DNA of 64,000 nucleotides from assembly GCA_963663265.2 (NCBI GenBank), contig CAXXXM010000002.1, positions 2,046,001-2,110,000 on the forward strand, in the 5' to 3' direction. The notes beneath the pieces are model-generated. The model was given only the letters and a program-made list of their open reading frames with translations, did not search any database and was not told the origin of the DNA. Of this stretch, positions 8,276-17,097 are shown one piece after another (positions within the stretch are counted from its first letter, which is position 1; every line of letters begins with the position of its first letter). A program made the position numbers and the translations under genes. The DNA is from JAEXOD01 sp963663265 (GTDB taxonomy: Bacteria; Bacteroidota; Ignavibacteria; Ignavibacteriales; Melioribacteraceae).

Positions 8276-10318
8276 TTATTTATTTAATACCATTTTTTTA
8301 GCTAATGTTTTATTGCCTACTGTAATGGAATACAAATAGATTCCGGAAGAAACTTTTTTACCAAAATTATCAATACCATCCCACTTTATTTCATAGACAC
8401 CGTTACCTGAAAGAGAAACATTATAAGTGTATATTAATTGACCAATTGCATTATAAATTCTTAAAACAGCAAAATCGCTTGAGTTTTCAGTAACTGTAAA
8501 ACGTATTGTAGTAGATGGATTAAATGGATTAGGGTAATTACCTAACAATTCAAAATCTTTAATAATTATTGGTGTGGGTTCTTCTTCAACATCAGTAACG
8601 CTTCCACCTGAAAAACTTGCAAATTGACTGATTATATGAAATACTTGACAAAAAATAGCTGCCTCTTGTGCAATTGCCTCGGCATTTGGAGGATTAGTAT
8701 TATAAAGCTGGGTTAAATACTCAATCTTTTGTTTTGCCCAAACCTTATAATTGTATGTTGACGAATCAGTATATGAGCTTGTTAAAGTAATGGGGTATAT
8801 TTTGCTAATATCTTTTCCATAAACTTTACCCTGAATTATAAAGAAGTTATTTGTTGGATCCGTATATCGAGTTGATAAAAGATATTGTTTTTTATTGTAT
8901 ATGTCGTTTAACCAAACTGGGTAAAGTAATTGGCTGTTAAATGAAATTAACGGATCTAACAATAATATATCGTTTACTTTGTGAAAAAAATCTTCAATTA
9001 TTGGCTGGGGTTCGGTACCTGTTAAATTTATTGTAAAACCATTGTTGTATTTTGAAATAAAATTTAAAACCGAAGTGTTAATATACTCACCAATACCGAG
9101 ACTATAAATGCAGATTGGTAAAGCTGAAGCATTAACGATATTATGAACGTAATTGACTAATTGCGAAGTGTTTGTTATGCCTGCTGTTGGGTCGCCATCT
9201 GAAAGAAATACAATTATATTAGCTGTTTCTGTATTATTATAGTTGTAGGTATTTATTGCTTTTGAAAAAGCAGAAGAAATATTAGAAGCTCCGTATTCTG
9301 TAATAGTATTAATATATGCAATTGCTTCAGCAATGTTTTCTTGAGAAGCAATAAGGTGTACAGGTTTATAGAGTTGGGCATCATCAGAAAATGAAACAAT
9401 ATTAAATGAATCGGCTGGGGATAAATTGTTAATGAAGAATTTTGCAGCATCTTTAACTTGTTCAATATATTCTCCCTCCATTCCTTGTGAATGGTCAACT
9501 ATAAAAGTATATTTTTTGCATGTAATTTCAGCAAACGATTCGAGGTTGCTTTCAAATAATATAGTTGCAAAACCTTGTTCATTCTCATCCGGTATCAATT
9601 CGCCTGGAAGGAAAGTTGAAAGCGTAATTATTTCGGGAGTATCTTTTGAAAGATGATATTCCACTTCATAATTTTTATTTGCATGTGATTCTACAATAAA
9701 ATAGTTGATAGTTCCAGAAGTACTATTATAATTTACATCACCAATATGATTTTTAAATATTAAAGTGTCGATATTTCTTTCTGAGGAAAGATTAAAACTA
9801 AATTCTTGGCTTAACAAATAACGAGATTGAATTAATCTGTAATCGTTAGGAAAAGAATAATTTACAATTCCATTATTGTATTCCAAAAACTCAATATGAG
9901 TATATTCAACAATTAAAATAGAATCTTTTTTAACAGTTTGTTGAATATTGAAGTATAAAGGTGAATTACCAAGATAATTGCTTATGTTTGCAGCTAATGA
10001 GCCACCGGGGTGGGTTGTGTCCGGTTCCGTAGCCGAAATTTTTGCTGAATACCAAAAACCACTTACTTTATATAACAAATCAATACCACTTGCACTTGAA
10101 TCGTCCGGAAAACAAAATTGTACTTTTTTATCCGAACCGGTTTCGTTGATAAAAGTGTTGATTGTTTTGATGGTGGCAATTTGATTGTTTACAGAAACAT
10201 CAACTTTGCTTCTTAGCAGTCTAAAACATGAACCAGATGGTGCATCATATAATGCTATTCCATTTGCTGAAATGAAATTAGCTAAAAAAAGTAGTATTAA
10301 AACTAAATGTTTTTTCAT
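8276..10318 (-). CDS. Secreted VIT/vWA-domain protein with T9SS sorting domain (altered MIDAS)
   Basis: 680 residues. A signal peptide (to about residue 19) is followed by a VIT domain (about 25-225), a von Willebrand A domain (about 268-450), a helical linker, and a C-terminal type IX secretion sorting domain (YPNPFNPSTTIRF, then GIYLYSITVGNKTLAKKM). The vWA metal-binding motif, normally DxSxS, reads D275-H-S277-Q-G279, so the second serine is missing; the later FLSDGDPT segment is kept. VIT/vWA proteins resemble inter-alpha-trypsin inhibitor heavy chains and usually mediate protein binding or adhesion. The gene is a tandem paralogue of the next gene upstream, separated from it by a terminator, so it probably has its own promoter in 10319-10432. 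Export to the cell surface is inferred from the sorting domain. Confidence 0.88.
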   Translation of the reverse strand: MKKHLVLILLFLANFISANGIALYDAPSGSCFRLLRSKVDVSVNNQIATIKTINTFINETGSDKKVQFCFPDDSSASGIDLLYKVSGFWYSAKISATEPDTTHPGGSLAANISNYLGNSPLYFNIQQTVKKDSILIVEYTHIEFLEYNNGIVNYSFPNDYRLIQSRYLLSQEFSFNLSSERNIDTLIFKNHIGDVNYNSTSGTINYFIVESHANKNYEVEYHLSKDTPEIITLSTFLPGELIPDENEQGFATILFESNLESFAEITCKKYTFIVDHSQGMEGEYIEQVKDAAKFFINNLSPADSFNIVSFSDDAQLYKPVHLIASQENIAEAIAYINTITEYGASNISSAFSKAINTYNYNNTETANIIVFLSDGDPTAGITNTSQLVNYVHNIVNASALPICIYSLGIGEYINTSVLNFISKYNNGFTINLTGTEPQPIIEDFFHKVNDILLLDPLISFNSQLLYPVWLNDIYNKKQYLLSTRYTDPTNNFFIIQGKVYGKDISKIYPITLTSSYTDSSTYNYKVWAKQKIEYLTQLYNTNPPNAEAIAQEAAIFCQVFHIISQFASFSGGSVTDVEEEPTPIIIKDFELLGNYPNPFNPSTTIRFTVTENSSDFAVLRIYNAIGQLIYTYNVSLSGNGVYEIKWDGIDNFGKKVSSGIYLYSITVGNKTLAKKMVLNK

Positions 10319-10432
10319 CCTTAATCCCGTGTTAAATTACAAATTAAAACTAATAAAAAATAATATTCAACACAAGTAAAAGTGAAGTATTTAATAATTT
10401 TAAATAAAAAAAGTGAAATGGAAAAAGGTTGG

Positions 10433-10464
10433 AAAAAAAGGAGCCAATTATTACAATTGGCTCC
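10433..10464 (-). terminator. Rho-independent terminator of the upstream VIT/vWA gene
   Basis: Perfect 10-bp stem (10440-10449 with 10455-10464, GGAGCCAATT arms), 5-nt loop. On the minus strand it is followed by CTTTTTTTCC. It separates transcription of the two tandem paralogues. Confidence 0.88.
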
Positions 10465-10472
10465 TAATAAAA

Positions 10473-12545
10473 CTATTTACTTAAAATCATTTTTTTAACA
10501 ATAACATTATTACCTAAAGATAAAGAGTACAAATAAACACCGGAAGCAACCGGATTACCAAAGCTATCGGTACCGTTCCAGCTAATTTCATAAGTGCCGG
10601 CACCTCTAATTTCAATATGTAATACGCAAATTAATTGTCCAATAGCATTGTAAACTCTAATACTTGCATTTTCAAATATGTTATCATTAACTTGAAATCT
10701 TATTGTAGTAGTAGGATTAAATGGATTTGGATAATTACCAATGATTTCAAAAGAATTGGCAATAGGTTTATTTTCGCTATTTTCAAGTTCTTCTTTAATG
10801 CCAACAGTTCCACCTGAAAAACTTGTAAATTCGCTAATAACACCATAAAGCTGGCTGATGCTTACTATTTGTGCTTTAATTGCGTTTGCTTCTGCTGAAT
10901 TTGGATTTAACAAATAATATTGTACCAATAAATGTTCAATTTTCTTTTTTGCCCAAATTTTAGTTAAAAATTGCAGTTCTGGATTATTAGTGCTGCTTAA
11001 ATTATAATTATAATTATATTCAATGTTTTGTCCAAATGCTTGACCATTTAATTTAACATTAACGTTGCCACTTTGGTTGTATCTACCGGAAATTATCATT
11101 TGTTTCCCTTTGTATAAATCGGGTAAATCAACAGGATAAATTTCTGAGGCAACATTTGGTTGAAATGAAATAGTAGGATTTAATAAAACTGGATTTCTAA
11201 TAGTTAGATAAAAATTTGATACAACTTGTTGAATATTGCTTGTTTCTAAAAAAGTAGCAAATCCGTTGTTATTATTAGAAATTAAATTTAGCAACTGCTT
11301 GTTTACACCTGTTCCAATACCTAAAGAATAAATACATAATGAGGTGTTGGAATTTGTAACTAAATTGTTTATATAGTTTGATAGATCGGAGATACCAATT
11401 ATACCTGCAGTAGGTTCGCCATCGGTTAGAAATATTATTATATTAGCATAATCACCGGTTGAATTTGAAAATTGTGTTACAGCAGCATCAAATGCGGCTT
11501 GTATATTTGTTACACCTGTAGCTACTAAACCGTTTATATAGTTTATTGCAGCGGCTTTGTTTGCTTCGTTAAATGGCACATGGGTTTGACTAAAAACATC
11601 AGCATAGGTTGAAAAAGGGACAATATTAAATAAATCACCATCATTCAAATTGTTGATAATAAATCTTGCTGCTTCTTTTGTTTGAACAAGTGGATTTCCG
11701 TACATACTGCCCGATTTATCAACAATAAGGGTAAATCGTTTATTAATAATACTTGCAGTTGCACTTGGATCCGGCTCTACAACAAAAGTAAAAAATCCAT
11801 TACCCAGGTTATCTGGTATTACCGAATCAGGAATTGAAGTGGAGAATCCAAACAATCCTAATTGAGAAAGTGAAAGGCTGTAATTTACATTATAGTTAAT
11901 ATTTGCAGGTGCTTCCATTATTTCGTATGAAATGTGGGCATCATTACCGTAGTTGATTATTGTTGCATCAGGATGACTTGTTAAATTTAAACTATCAATT
12001 GTTCGATCTGAATGTAGATTAAAATCAAACTTTTGGTCTATTAAAACATATTGCTGAATTAAATGGTAATCATTTGGGTAAGAAAAATAAACTTTACCAA
12101 ATTCATAATCTAATAATTGAACATAGGTAAGCTCAATAACAATTGTGGAGTCTTTTTTTATTGTGTTTGGTATACTGAAATAAAGCGGAGTGTTACCCAA
12201 ATATTGTTGAATATTAACGTTAGTGTTCCCACCCGGATGTGAAGTGTCTTGTACTGTTGCGGAAATATTAGCTTGGTACCACAAATTGTTTATTTTCCAT
12301 TTTAATTGTGTAGCACTTGCTTGTTCAGGCAATGGGAAAGCGTATTTAACTTTTAAATCAAAACCAACATTATTATAAAAGGTTTGAGTTGTTTTTATAA
12401 CAGCTACTTGATTATTAACCGAAACATCAATTTTACTGTTCATTAATCTTAACCATGTTCCGGTATTATCATTATATATTGCTACTCCATTTGCAAAAAT
12501 GGGTAAAGTTGCTATAAAGAGTAAAAGTAAAAAACATTTTTTCAT
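10473..12545 (-). CDS. Secreted VIT/vWA-domain protein with T9SS sorting domain
   Basis: 690 residues with a signal peptide (to about residue 19), a VIT domain (about 25-225), a vWA domain with an intact metal-ion motif D276-K-S278-G-S280 and FLTDGEPT, and a C-terminal T9SS sorting domain (YPNPFNPTTTIRF, then GVYLYSLSLGNNVIVKKM). It matches its downstream neighbour closely along its length (for example VDVSVNNQIA against IDVSVNNQVA, YLGNSPLYFNI against YLGNTPLYFSI), so the two arose by tandem duplication. A surface adhesion or protein-binding role is expected from the domains; the ligand is unknown. Confidence 0.9.
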   Translation of the reverse strand: MKKCFLLLLFIATLPIFANGVAIYNDNTGTWLRLMNSKIDVSVNNQVAVIKTTQTFYNNVGFDLKVKYAFPLPEQASATQLKWKINNLWYQANISATVQDTSHPGGNTNVNIQQYLGNTPLYFSIPNTIKKDSTIVIELTYVQLLDYEFGKVYFSYPNDYHLIQQYVLIDQKFDFNLHSDRTIDSLNLTSHPDATIINYGNDAHISYEIMEAPANINYNVNYSLSLSQLGLFGFSTSIPDSVIPDNLGNGFFTFVVEPDPSATASIINKRFTLIVDKSGSMYGNPLVQTKEAARFIINNLNDGDLFNIVPFSTYADVFSQTHVPFNEANKAAAINYINGLVATGVTNIQAAFDAAVTQFSNSTGDYANIIIFLTDGEPTAGIIGISDLSNYINNLVTNSNTSLCIYSLGIGTGVNKQLLNLISNNNNGFATFLETSNIQQVVSNFYLTIRNPVLLNPTISFQPNVASEIYPVDLPDLYKGKQMIISGRYNQSGNVNVKLNGQAFGQNIEYNYNYNLSSTNNPELQFLTKIWAKKKIEHLLVQYYLLNPNSAEANAIKAQIVSISQLYGVISEFTSFSGGTVGIKEELENSENKPIANSFEIIGNYPNPFNPTTTIRFQVNDNIFENASIRVYNAIGQLICVLHIEIRGAGTYEISWNGTDSFGNPVASGVYLYSLSLGNNVIVKKMILSK

Positions 12546-12675
12546 CGGTATACCTCGTTTGATTTACAACCAAATTTACAAAACAAACATATCTATTTTG
12601 GTGATAACAATCACTAATTATATTGATTGTGTTTTAAATCACTTGGTAGGGTAGGTTGGGGAGAAGTAGAAACAA

Positions 12676-12703
12676 AAAGCCCCGAAACATTATTCGGGGC
12701 TTT
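12676..12703 (-). terminator. Terminator after htpG
   Basis: Perfect 11-bp GC-rich stem (12676-12686 with 12693-12703; AAAGCCCCGAA arms), 6-nt loop, with TTGTTTCTACTTC following on the minus strand. It lies 6 bases past the htpG stop codon. Confidence 0.85.
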
Positions 12704-12708
12704 GATGA

Positions 12709-14619
12709 TTAATAGTTGTATTTTTCGGTATACATGTCAGAAGTTTCTTCTAACATTTTATTTAATCTATTTACCAAATTATGAGGATCTGTAAGAGAAC
12801 CATCAAGTAACATGGCTGATTCAAATAATTGTTCAACTGTATTAGTTATGTAATTATCTTCCGGGTTTGATTTGAAAATACGGATTAAATTACGTACAAT
12901 TTTGTGATCTTTGTTTACTTCAAAAATTTTCTTTTGTACAGAAGTATCTTTGTTTGTCATTCTTAAAATCTTTTGCATTGAAGAACTCATTGAATCATCA
13001 GGATTTACCAAACAAGAAGGGGAGCCGATTAATCTTTTTGATTCTTTAACTTCAACAACTCTATCACCAAGCAGTTCTTTTACTTTTGCTAATAATTTTT
13101 CAAATGCTTTTGCATCTTCTTTACTTAAGGACTCAACTTTAGAATCTTCTTTTACAACATCATCAAATTTTTCTAATTTGCCTAAGTCGGCACCTTCTAC
13201 TGATTTGAAATCAAAATCTTTGAATTTTCTTAAAGAAGAAACAACAAATTCATCAAGAGGATCGTAGAAATATAAAACTTCAACGCCTTTACGTTTGAAG
13301 AATTCTGTATGAGGATCGCTTTCCAAAGCTGAACGTGTTGCACCAAGTGCAAAATAAATTTCTTTTTGGTCGGATTTTAATCTTGATACATAATCTTCTA
13401 AAGAAATTAATTCATCTTCTTTACTGCAAATTGAGGAATTAAATCTTAATAAGTTCATGAATTTTTCTTGATTTGAATAATCACCATAACCAAGTTTAAA
13501 TACTCTGCCGTGTTCCTTAAAGAATTCTAAATAGCTTGCAGGATCATCTTTTGCTTTTTTTGTTAAGTATGTTAAAATTTGACCTGTAATATTGTTTGCA
13601 ATTTTTGTAAAAATAATGTTTTCTTGCAATGATTCGCGAGCAATGTTTAATGGTAAATCTTCGCTATCTACAACACCTTTAACAAAGCTTAAATATTCGG
13701 GTAATAATTCTTTGGTGTTGTGTTGAATTAATACTCTTCTTACATAAAGGTCTAATCCATAATTATCTCTTTGGAATCCAAAGAAATCCATATTTTTTTT
13801 AGGAATAAACATTAATGAATTAAATTGAATTGGTGCGTCAACTGAATTATGCATAATATCAGCAGGTTCATCGCTATCATAACTTAAGTGTTTGTAAAAT
13901 TCTGTATATTGTTCTTTAGTAAGAGATGATTTTGGTTCACGCCAAATAGCATTTACGCTGTTTACTTTTTCGTTTTCAACAATAATTGGGAATGAAATAA
14001 AATTGGAATGTTTTTTAATAATGCTTTCAATTTGCCATTTTTGAGCAAATTCTTTTGCATCATCTTTTAGATAAACAACAATTTCAGTTCCGCGTGGAGT
14101 TGATTCTTCTAATTCGGAAATTTCATAACTACCTAAACCGTCGGATTTCCATTGATAAGGTTTTGAATCTTTTTTGAAAGATTTTGTTTTAAGAACAACA
14201 TCTTTTGCAACCATAAAAACAGAATAGAAACCAACACCAAATTTACCAATGATATTACTTGCATCAGCCTTGCTATCTTTTAGTTGTTCTAAAAATTGAG
14301 CTGTTCCTGATTTTGCAATAGTACCAATATTTTCAACTATTTCATCTTTTGTCATACCAATACCGGTATCTTTAATAGTTAAAGTATTGGCTTTTTCATC
14401 AAACGAAATTTTTATTTCAAGTGGTAAATCGCTATCAACTAATTCTGTACCTTTAATAGATTCAAATCTTAACTTATCCAAAGCATCGGAAGCGTTTGAG
14501 ATAAGTTCGCGTAAAAATATTTCTCTACTGCTGTATAAAGAATGGACTAAAATATCAAGAAGTTGTTTAACTTCAGCTTTAAATTCAAATTGCTGACCAG
14601 CGTGTTTTGTTTCGCTCAT
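12709..14619 (-). CDS. htpG: Molecular chaperone HtpG (Hsp90)
   Basis: 636 residues, full length for bacterial Hsp90. The N-terminal GHKL ATPase domain shows ELISNASDALDKLR, DTGIGM, GTIAKSGT and GKFGVGFYS. The middle domain contains NIARESLQEN, and the C-terminal dimerisation domain ends near residue 630. HtpG is an ATP-driven cytosolic chaperone acting downstream of DnaK/DnaJ on partly folded clients. It is the last gene of the apparent hsp20-dnaJ-htpG cluster, 30 bp after the J-domain gene, and is closed by a strong terminator. No HrcA/CIRCE inverted repeat is visible in front of the cluster. Confidence 0.97.
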   Translation of the reverse strand: MSETKHAGQQFEFKAEVKQLLDILVHSLYSSREIFLRELISNASDALDKLRFESIKGTELVDSDLPLEIKISFDEKANTLTIKDTGIGMTKDEIVENIGTIAKSGTAQFLEQLKDSKADASNIIGKFGVGFYSVFMVAKDVVLKTKSFKKDSKPYQWKSDGLGSYEISELEESTPRGTEIVVYLKDDAKEFAQKWQIESIIKKHSNFISFPIIVENEKVNSVNAIWREPKSSLTKEQYTEFYKHLSYDSDEPADIMHNSVDAPIQFNSLMFIPKKNMDFFGFQRDNYGLDLYVRRVLIQHNTKELLPEYLSFVKGVVDSEDLPLNIARESLQENIIFTKIANNITGQILTYLTKKAKDDPASYLEFFKEHGRVFKLGYGDYSNQEKFMNLLRFNSSICSKEDELISLEDYVSRLKSDQKEIYFALGATRSALESDPHTEFFKRKGVEVLYFYDPLDEFVVSSLRKFKDFDFKSVEGADLGKLEKFDDVVKEDSKVESLSKEDAKAFEKLLAKVKELLGDRVVEVKESKRLIGSPSCLVNPDDSMSSSMQKILRMTNKDTSVQKKIFEVNKDHKIVRNLIRIFKSNPEDNYITNTVEQLFESAMLLDGSLTDPHNLVNRLNKMLEETSDMYTEKYNY

Positions 14620-14649
14620 TTAAGTGCTCCGTATTTCTATTAATAATTT

Positions 14650-15576
14650 TTATTTTCTAAGTTTTGAAAGTTGTTCAAAAAGTTCTATCTCTTTAGTGTT
14701 TAAGTTTTTCGGTAATTTAACCAATACTTTTACAAACAAATCACCAAATTTGTTCTCGTTATCGTAATTTGGCATACCCATGCCGGGAATTCTAAAAATT
14801 TTACCGCTGTCAGTTTCTTTTGGCAGAGTAAGATTTATTTTTTTATTGTTTATAGTATTAATTGAAACTTTGCCTCCAAATATAGCGGTATATAAATCGA
14901 CTTCCAAATTTATGTGTAAATCATCACCAAACCGTTCAAACGTTTGATGGGGTAGAATATTTATATTTAAAAGTAAATCTCCCTTGTGTCTTCTATCTTT
15001 TGAAGTTTTACCTTGTCCTTTCAACCGAAGTGTTTTGCCGGTAAAAACTCCCTTTTTAATATTGACTTGTAAAGTTTTACTGTTAGATTTTAGTTTTTTT
15101 GTGCAACCGGAATAGGCTTCTTCCAAAGATAGATCAATTGGCAATTCAATATCTAATACTGAATTATCAACCTGTTCGTATGTTTGCTGAGGGTTTCCTG
15201 AGTTATCAAACAAGCCGGACATAAATGCTTTAAAAAAATCAGAAGCTCCACCTTGTCCAAAAAAATCAAAATTTGAACTGCCGGTTCTTGTTCTGCTATA
15301 TTGAGAATTTCTGAACCAATCATTTACGTTGCCAAAATCTTGATTTTGATATTGTCCCCAGCCGTTAGATAGATTATCGTATTTTTTACGTTTATCATTA
15401 TCGCTTAAAACTTCATAGGCTTCGTTAATTTCTTTGAATTTCTCTTCCGCTGTTTTATTGCCGGGATTTTTATCCGGGTGATATTGTTTGGCTAATTTAC
15501 GGAAAGCAGATTTAATTTCATCTGCCGATGCATTTTTTTGAACACCAAGAATATCGTAATAATTTTTAAACTGCAT
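14650..15576 (-). CDS. DnaJ/CbpA-type J-domain co-chaperone (no zinc finger)
   Basis: 308 residues. The J domain is at 1-70 with the HPD motif (YHPDKNPG), followed by a low-complexity G/N/F/Q-rich linker (about 75-125) and two C-terminal substrate-binding beta domains (about 135-305). The CxxCxGxG zinc-finger repeats of classical DnaJ are absent, so it is a type II (CbpA/DjlA2-like) co-chaperone that would stimulate DnaK ATPase and deliver clients. It lies between hsp20 (79 bp upstream) and htpG (30 bp downstream) on the same strand. A hairpin just upstream (15616-15637) may reduce read-through from hsp20. Confidence 0.95.
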   Translation of the reverse strand: MQFKNYYDILGVQKNASADEIKSAFRKLAKQYHPDKNPGNKTAEEKFKEINEAYEVLSDNDKRKKYDNLSNGWGQYQNQDFGNVNDWFRNSQYSRTRTGSSNFDFFGQGGASDFFKAFMSGLFDNSGNPQQTYEQVDNSVLDIELPIDLSLEEAYSGCTKKLKSNSKTLQVNIKKGVFTGKTLRLKGQGKTSKDRRHKGDLLLNINILPHQTFERFGDDLHINLEVDLYTAIFGGKVSINTINNKKINLTLPKETDSGKIFRIPGMGMPNYDNENKFGDLFVKVLVKLPKNLNTKEIELFEQLSKLRK

Positions 15577-15605
15577 TTTATCAACTCGTTAAATAACTTA
15601 TTTAA

Positions 15606-15637
15606 AATAGGCAAAGGGAGAAAGTAAACTTTCTCCC
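15606..15637 (-). terminator. Hairpin between hsp20 and the J-domain gene
   Basis: Perfect 9-bp stem (15616-15624 with 15629-15637; GGGAGAAAG arms), TAAA loop, followed on the minus strand by TTTGCCTATTTT. It may be a partial terminator or a 3' mRNA stabiliser that yields more hsp20 than downstream message. Confidence 0.6.
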
Positions 15638-15655
15638 TAAGACTTGCAAGAAATA

Positions 15656-16105
15656 TTAGTTAACTTTAATTTCTAATTCTTTTGGTTTGATCTCTTCAGC
15701 TTTTGGGATAACAACTGATAACTGTCCATCTTTAAATTCGGCTGAAATATCGTTAACTTTAATTTCTTTTGGCAATGTGAATGAACGATAATATTTGCCA
15801 TAAGTTCTTTCTACACGGTGATAAGTTTTATCTTTTTCTTCTTTCTCTTGTTTCCTTTCACCGCTTATGCAAAGCTGACCATTATTGTAAGATATTTTTA
15901 CATCTTCTTTTGGAACGCCCGGTAAATCGAGTTTTAAGAAGAAATTATCTTTATCTTCAGAAATATCTGTTAATGGTGACCAAACAGCATTTTCTAATTC
16001 TTCTTCTCCATCTTTTTTTGGAAATCCAATGCTGTTGAAAAGTCTGTTAACTTCTCTTTCAAAGTTTAATAAATCTCTTGTTGGGTTAAATCTCATGAGT
16101 GTCAT
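15656..16105 (-). CDS. Hsp20/alpha-crystallin family small heat-shock protein
   Basis: About 149 residues. An upstream ATG at 16120 is in frame, but GGAGG lies inside that extension, 8 nt before the ATG at 16105, so I place the start at MTLMRFNPTR. The alpha-crystallin domain covers about residues 40-145: DISEDKDNFFLKLDLPGV, ISGERKQEKEEKDKTYHRVE, a GKYYRSFTLP strand and DGQLSVVIPK. ATP-independent holdase that binds unfolding proteins and hands them to DnaK/HtpG systems. First gene of the chaperone cluster; the cluster promoter should lie in 16106-16250, but I cannot assign its boxes. Confidence 0.95.
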   Translation of the reverse strand: MTLMRFNPTRDLLNFEREVNRLFNSIGFPKKDGEEELENAVWSPLTDISEDKDNFFLKLDLPGVPKEDVKISYNNGQLCISGERKQEKEEKDKTYHRVERTYGKYYRSFTLPKEIKVNDISAEFKDGQLSVVIPKAEEIKPKELEIKVN

Positions 16106-16507
16106 TTTTAGTTCCTCCATGTTATTTATGTTTTGTTTTTAATTTACTTTTTAATTTATTTATTTTAATCTCATTCTTGAAATCGTTGCCCCCTACTGCC
16201 GCCTTAATTTTACTGCCTCTAACCTTCTTGCCTTACTCAATCCTTTTGACCACTTTCTTTCTTCGTTCTTTGTTCCTCTTTCCTTCTTCCTTCAACCGCT
16301 TGCCTTTTCCCTTCTTCATATTTCGTTTCTGTACTATTAGTTACAACTGGCGTGCCAAACTGGTTAAATGTTTGTAACGTGTTATAAAACAATAGTTTAT
16401 GGTGATGTTTGGCAAAATAGGTGTTTTGTGTCAATATGTCGGATGGTGTGCTAATTTGGCTTAACACGGTTTAGAATATGACATAATGCTAATGACTATG
16501 CCAATAT

Positions 16508-16643
16508 GACGGGAGACAAGTGGCGGAAAACAAGTGACGAGAAACAAGTGACGCGTGACGAGTGACGAAAGACAGAGACTTGGAACTGGAGACTGGAAAC
16601 TTGGTTGTTGCAAAACACAATAACATTGTCTGAACGGGGATTT
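16508..16643 (-). repeat. Composite dispersed repeat, copy 1
   Basis: On the minus strand this reads: a GTTCAGACAA core, then AACAACCAAGTTTC, then iterated CAGTCTCC/AAGTCTC, then iterated GTCACTCGTC/GTCACTTGT units. The same blocks occur in the same order on the plus strand at about 49595-49664 (core, AACAACCAAGTCTC, AAGTCTCTCGTCTC). It is non-coding. Confidence 0.65.
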
Positions 16644-16840
16644 CGTGTTAATGCTTTATAAACAACTCACCTCTTAATCTCCTCTCTTCAAAGATAGGAG
16701 ACACAAACCCTTACACCTCTATGTTATATAAATACTTACAGAAACGTATTGCCTTCCCTGGGCGGTTTTGGTCTTACCATGACCGAATAAATTTTGTATG
16801 GAAATAGCCAAAATAATGGTGTTTTTGTATAAAAATTATA

Positions 16841-16864
16841 GCGTCACTGTTCAGACCATGACGC
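16841..16864. repeat. Small palindrome
   Basis: GCGTCA (16841-16846) and TGACGC (16859-16864) form an inverted repeat around a 12-nt loop that contains TGTTCAGACC. It is one of several isolated palindromes in this gene-free region, with no obvious T-tract for termination. Confidence 0.4.
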
Positions 16865-16920
16865 CCCAGAACTGGATTATCGAATTTAGAAACATCTCGA
16901 AACAAGTAATAAAAGAATAA

Positions 16921-16950
16921 AACATTGTCTGAACGGGGATTCATGGGATT
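16921..16950 (-). repeat. Dispersed repeat core, copy 2
   Basis: The minus strand reads AATCCCATGAATCCCC then GTTCAGACAATGTT. It differs by one base over 26 bases from the plus-strand elements at 48955-48984 and 49585-49614. The adjoining shared block AACATTGTCTGAACGGGGAT also occurs at 16622-16641. Confidence 0.75.
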
Positions 16951-17044
16951 AAATAGATTTGTATGATTAAAGATTTCGGGATTAAACAAACAAAAACTAA
17001 TTCTCGATTTCTTTGTTTTATTATTGGGAGTGTTTAAAACATAA

Positions 17045-17073
17045 AACCTCTTCCATATAAAATGAAAGAGGTT
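17045..17073 (-). terminator. Terminator after pfkA
   Basis: AACCTCTT (17045-17052) pairs with AAGAGGTT (17066-17073), with an added CAT/ATG pairing in the loop. The minus strand continues TTTTATGTTTTAAAC, a T-rich tail. Confidence 0.75.
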
Positions 17074-17097
17074 AAATAAATTTATATAAATTGCTGA

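Larger units (their letters stand above)
16106..17044. other. Gene-free region with dispersed repeats
   Basis: About 940 bases between the chaperone cluster and pfkA. Open stretches here are short, overlap each other on both strands and have no ribosome binding sites or recognisable protein. The part from about 16195 to 16320 is strongly pyrimidine-rich on the plus strand. Beyond it come GTGACGAG-type short repeats (16508-16575), two copies of a GTCTGAACGGGGATT element (16622-16643, 16921-16950) and small palindromes. The region looks like a sink for intergenic repeats. Confidence 0.7.

Noticed and set aside
16106..16250. CIRCE/HrcA operator or sigma-32 promoter before the chaperone cluster
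   Set aside because: No TTAGCACTC-N9-GAGTGCTAA element. A CTTGAAA followed by CCCCCT is on the wrong strand with the wrong spacing.
16099..16467. Overlapping open reading frames on both strands in the pyrimidine-rich tract
   Set aside because: Composition-driven frames with repetitive Leu/Phe/Pro or Lys/Arg/Glu translations, no ribosome binding site, no protein-like pattern.
16774..16989. 71-codon minus-strand frame
   Set aside because: It runs through a dispersed repeat and a palindrome and lacks a start signal.
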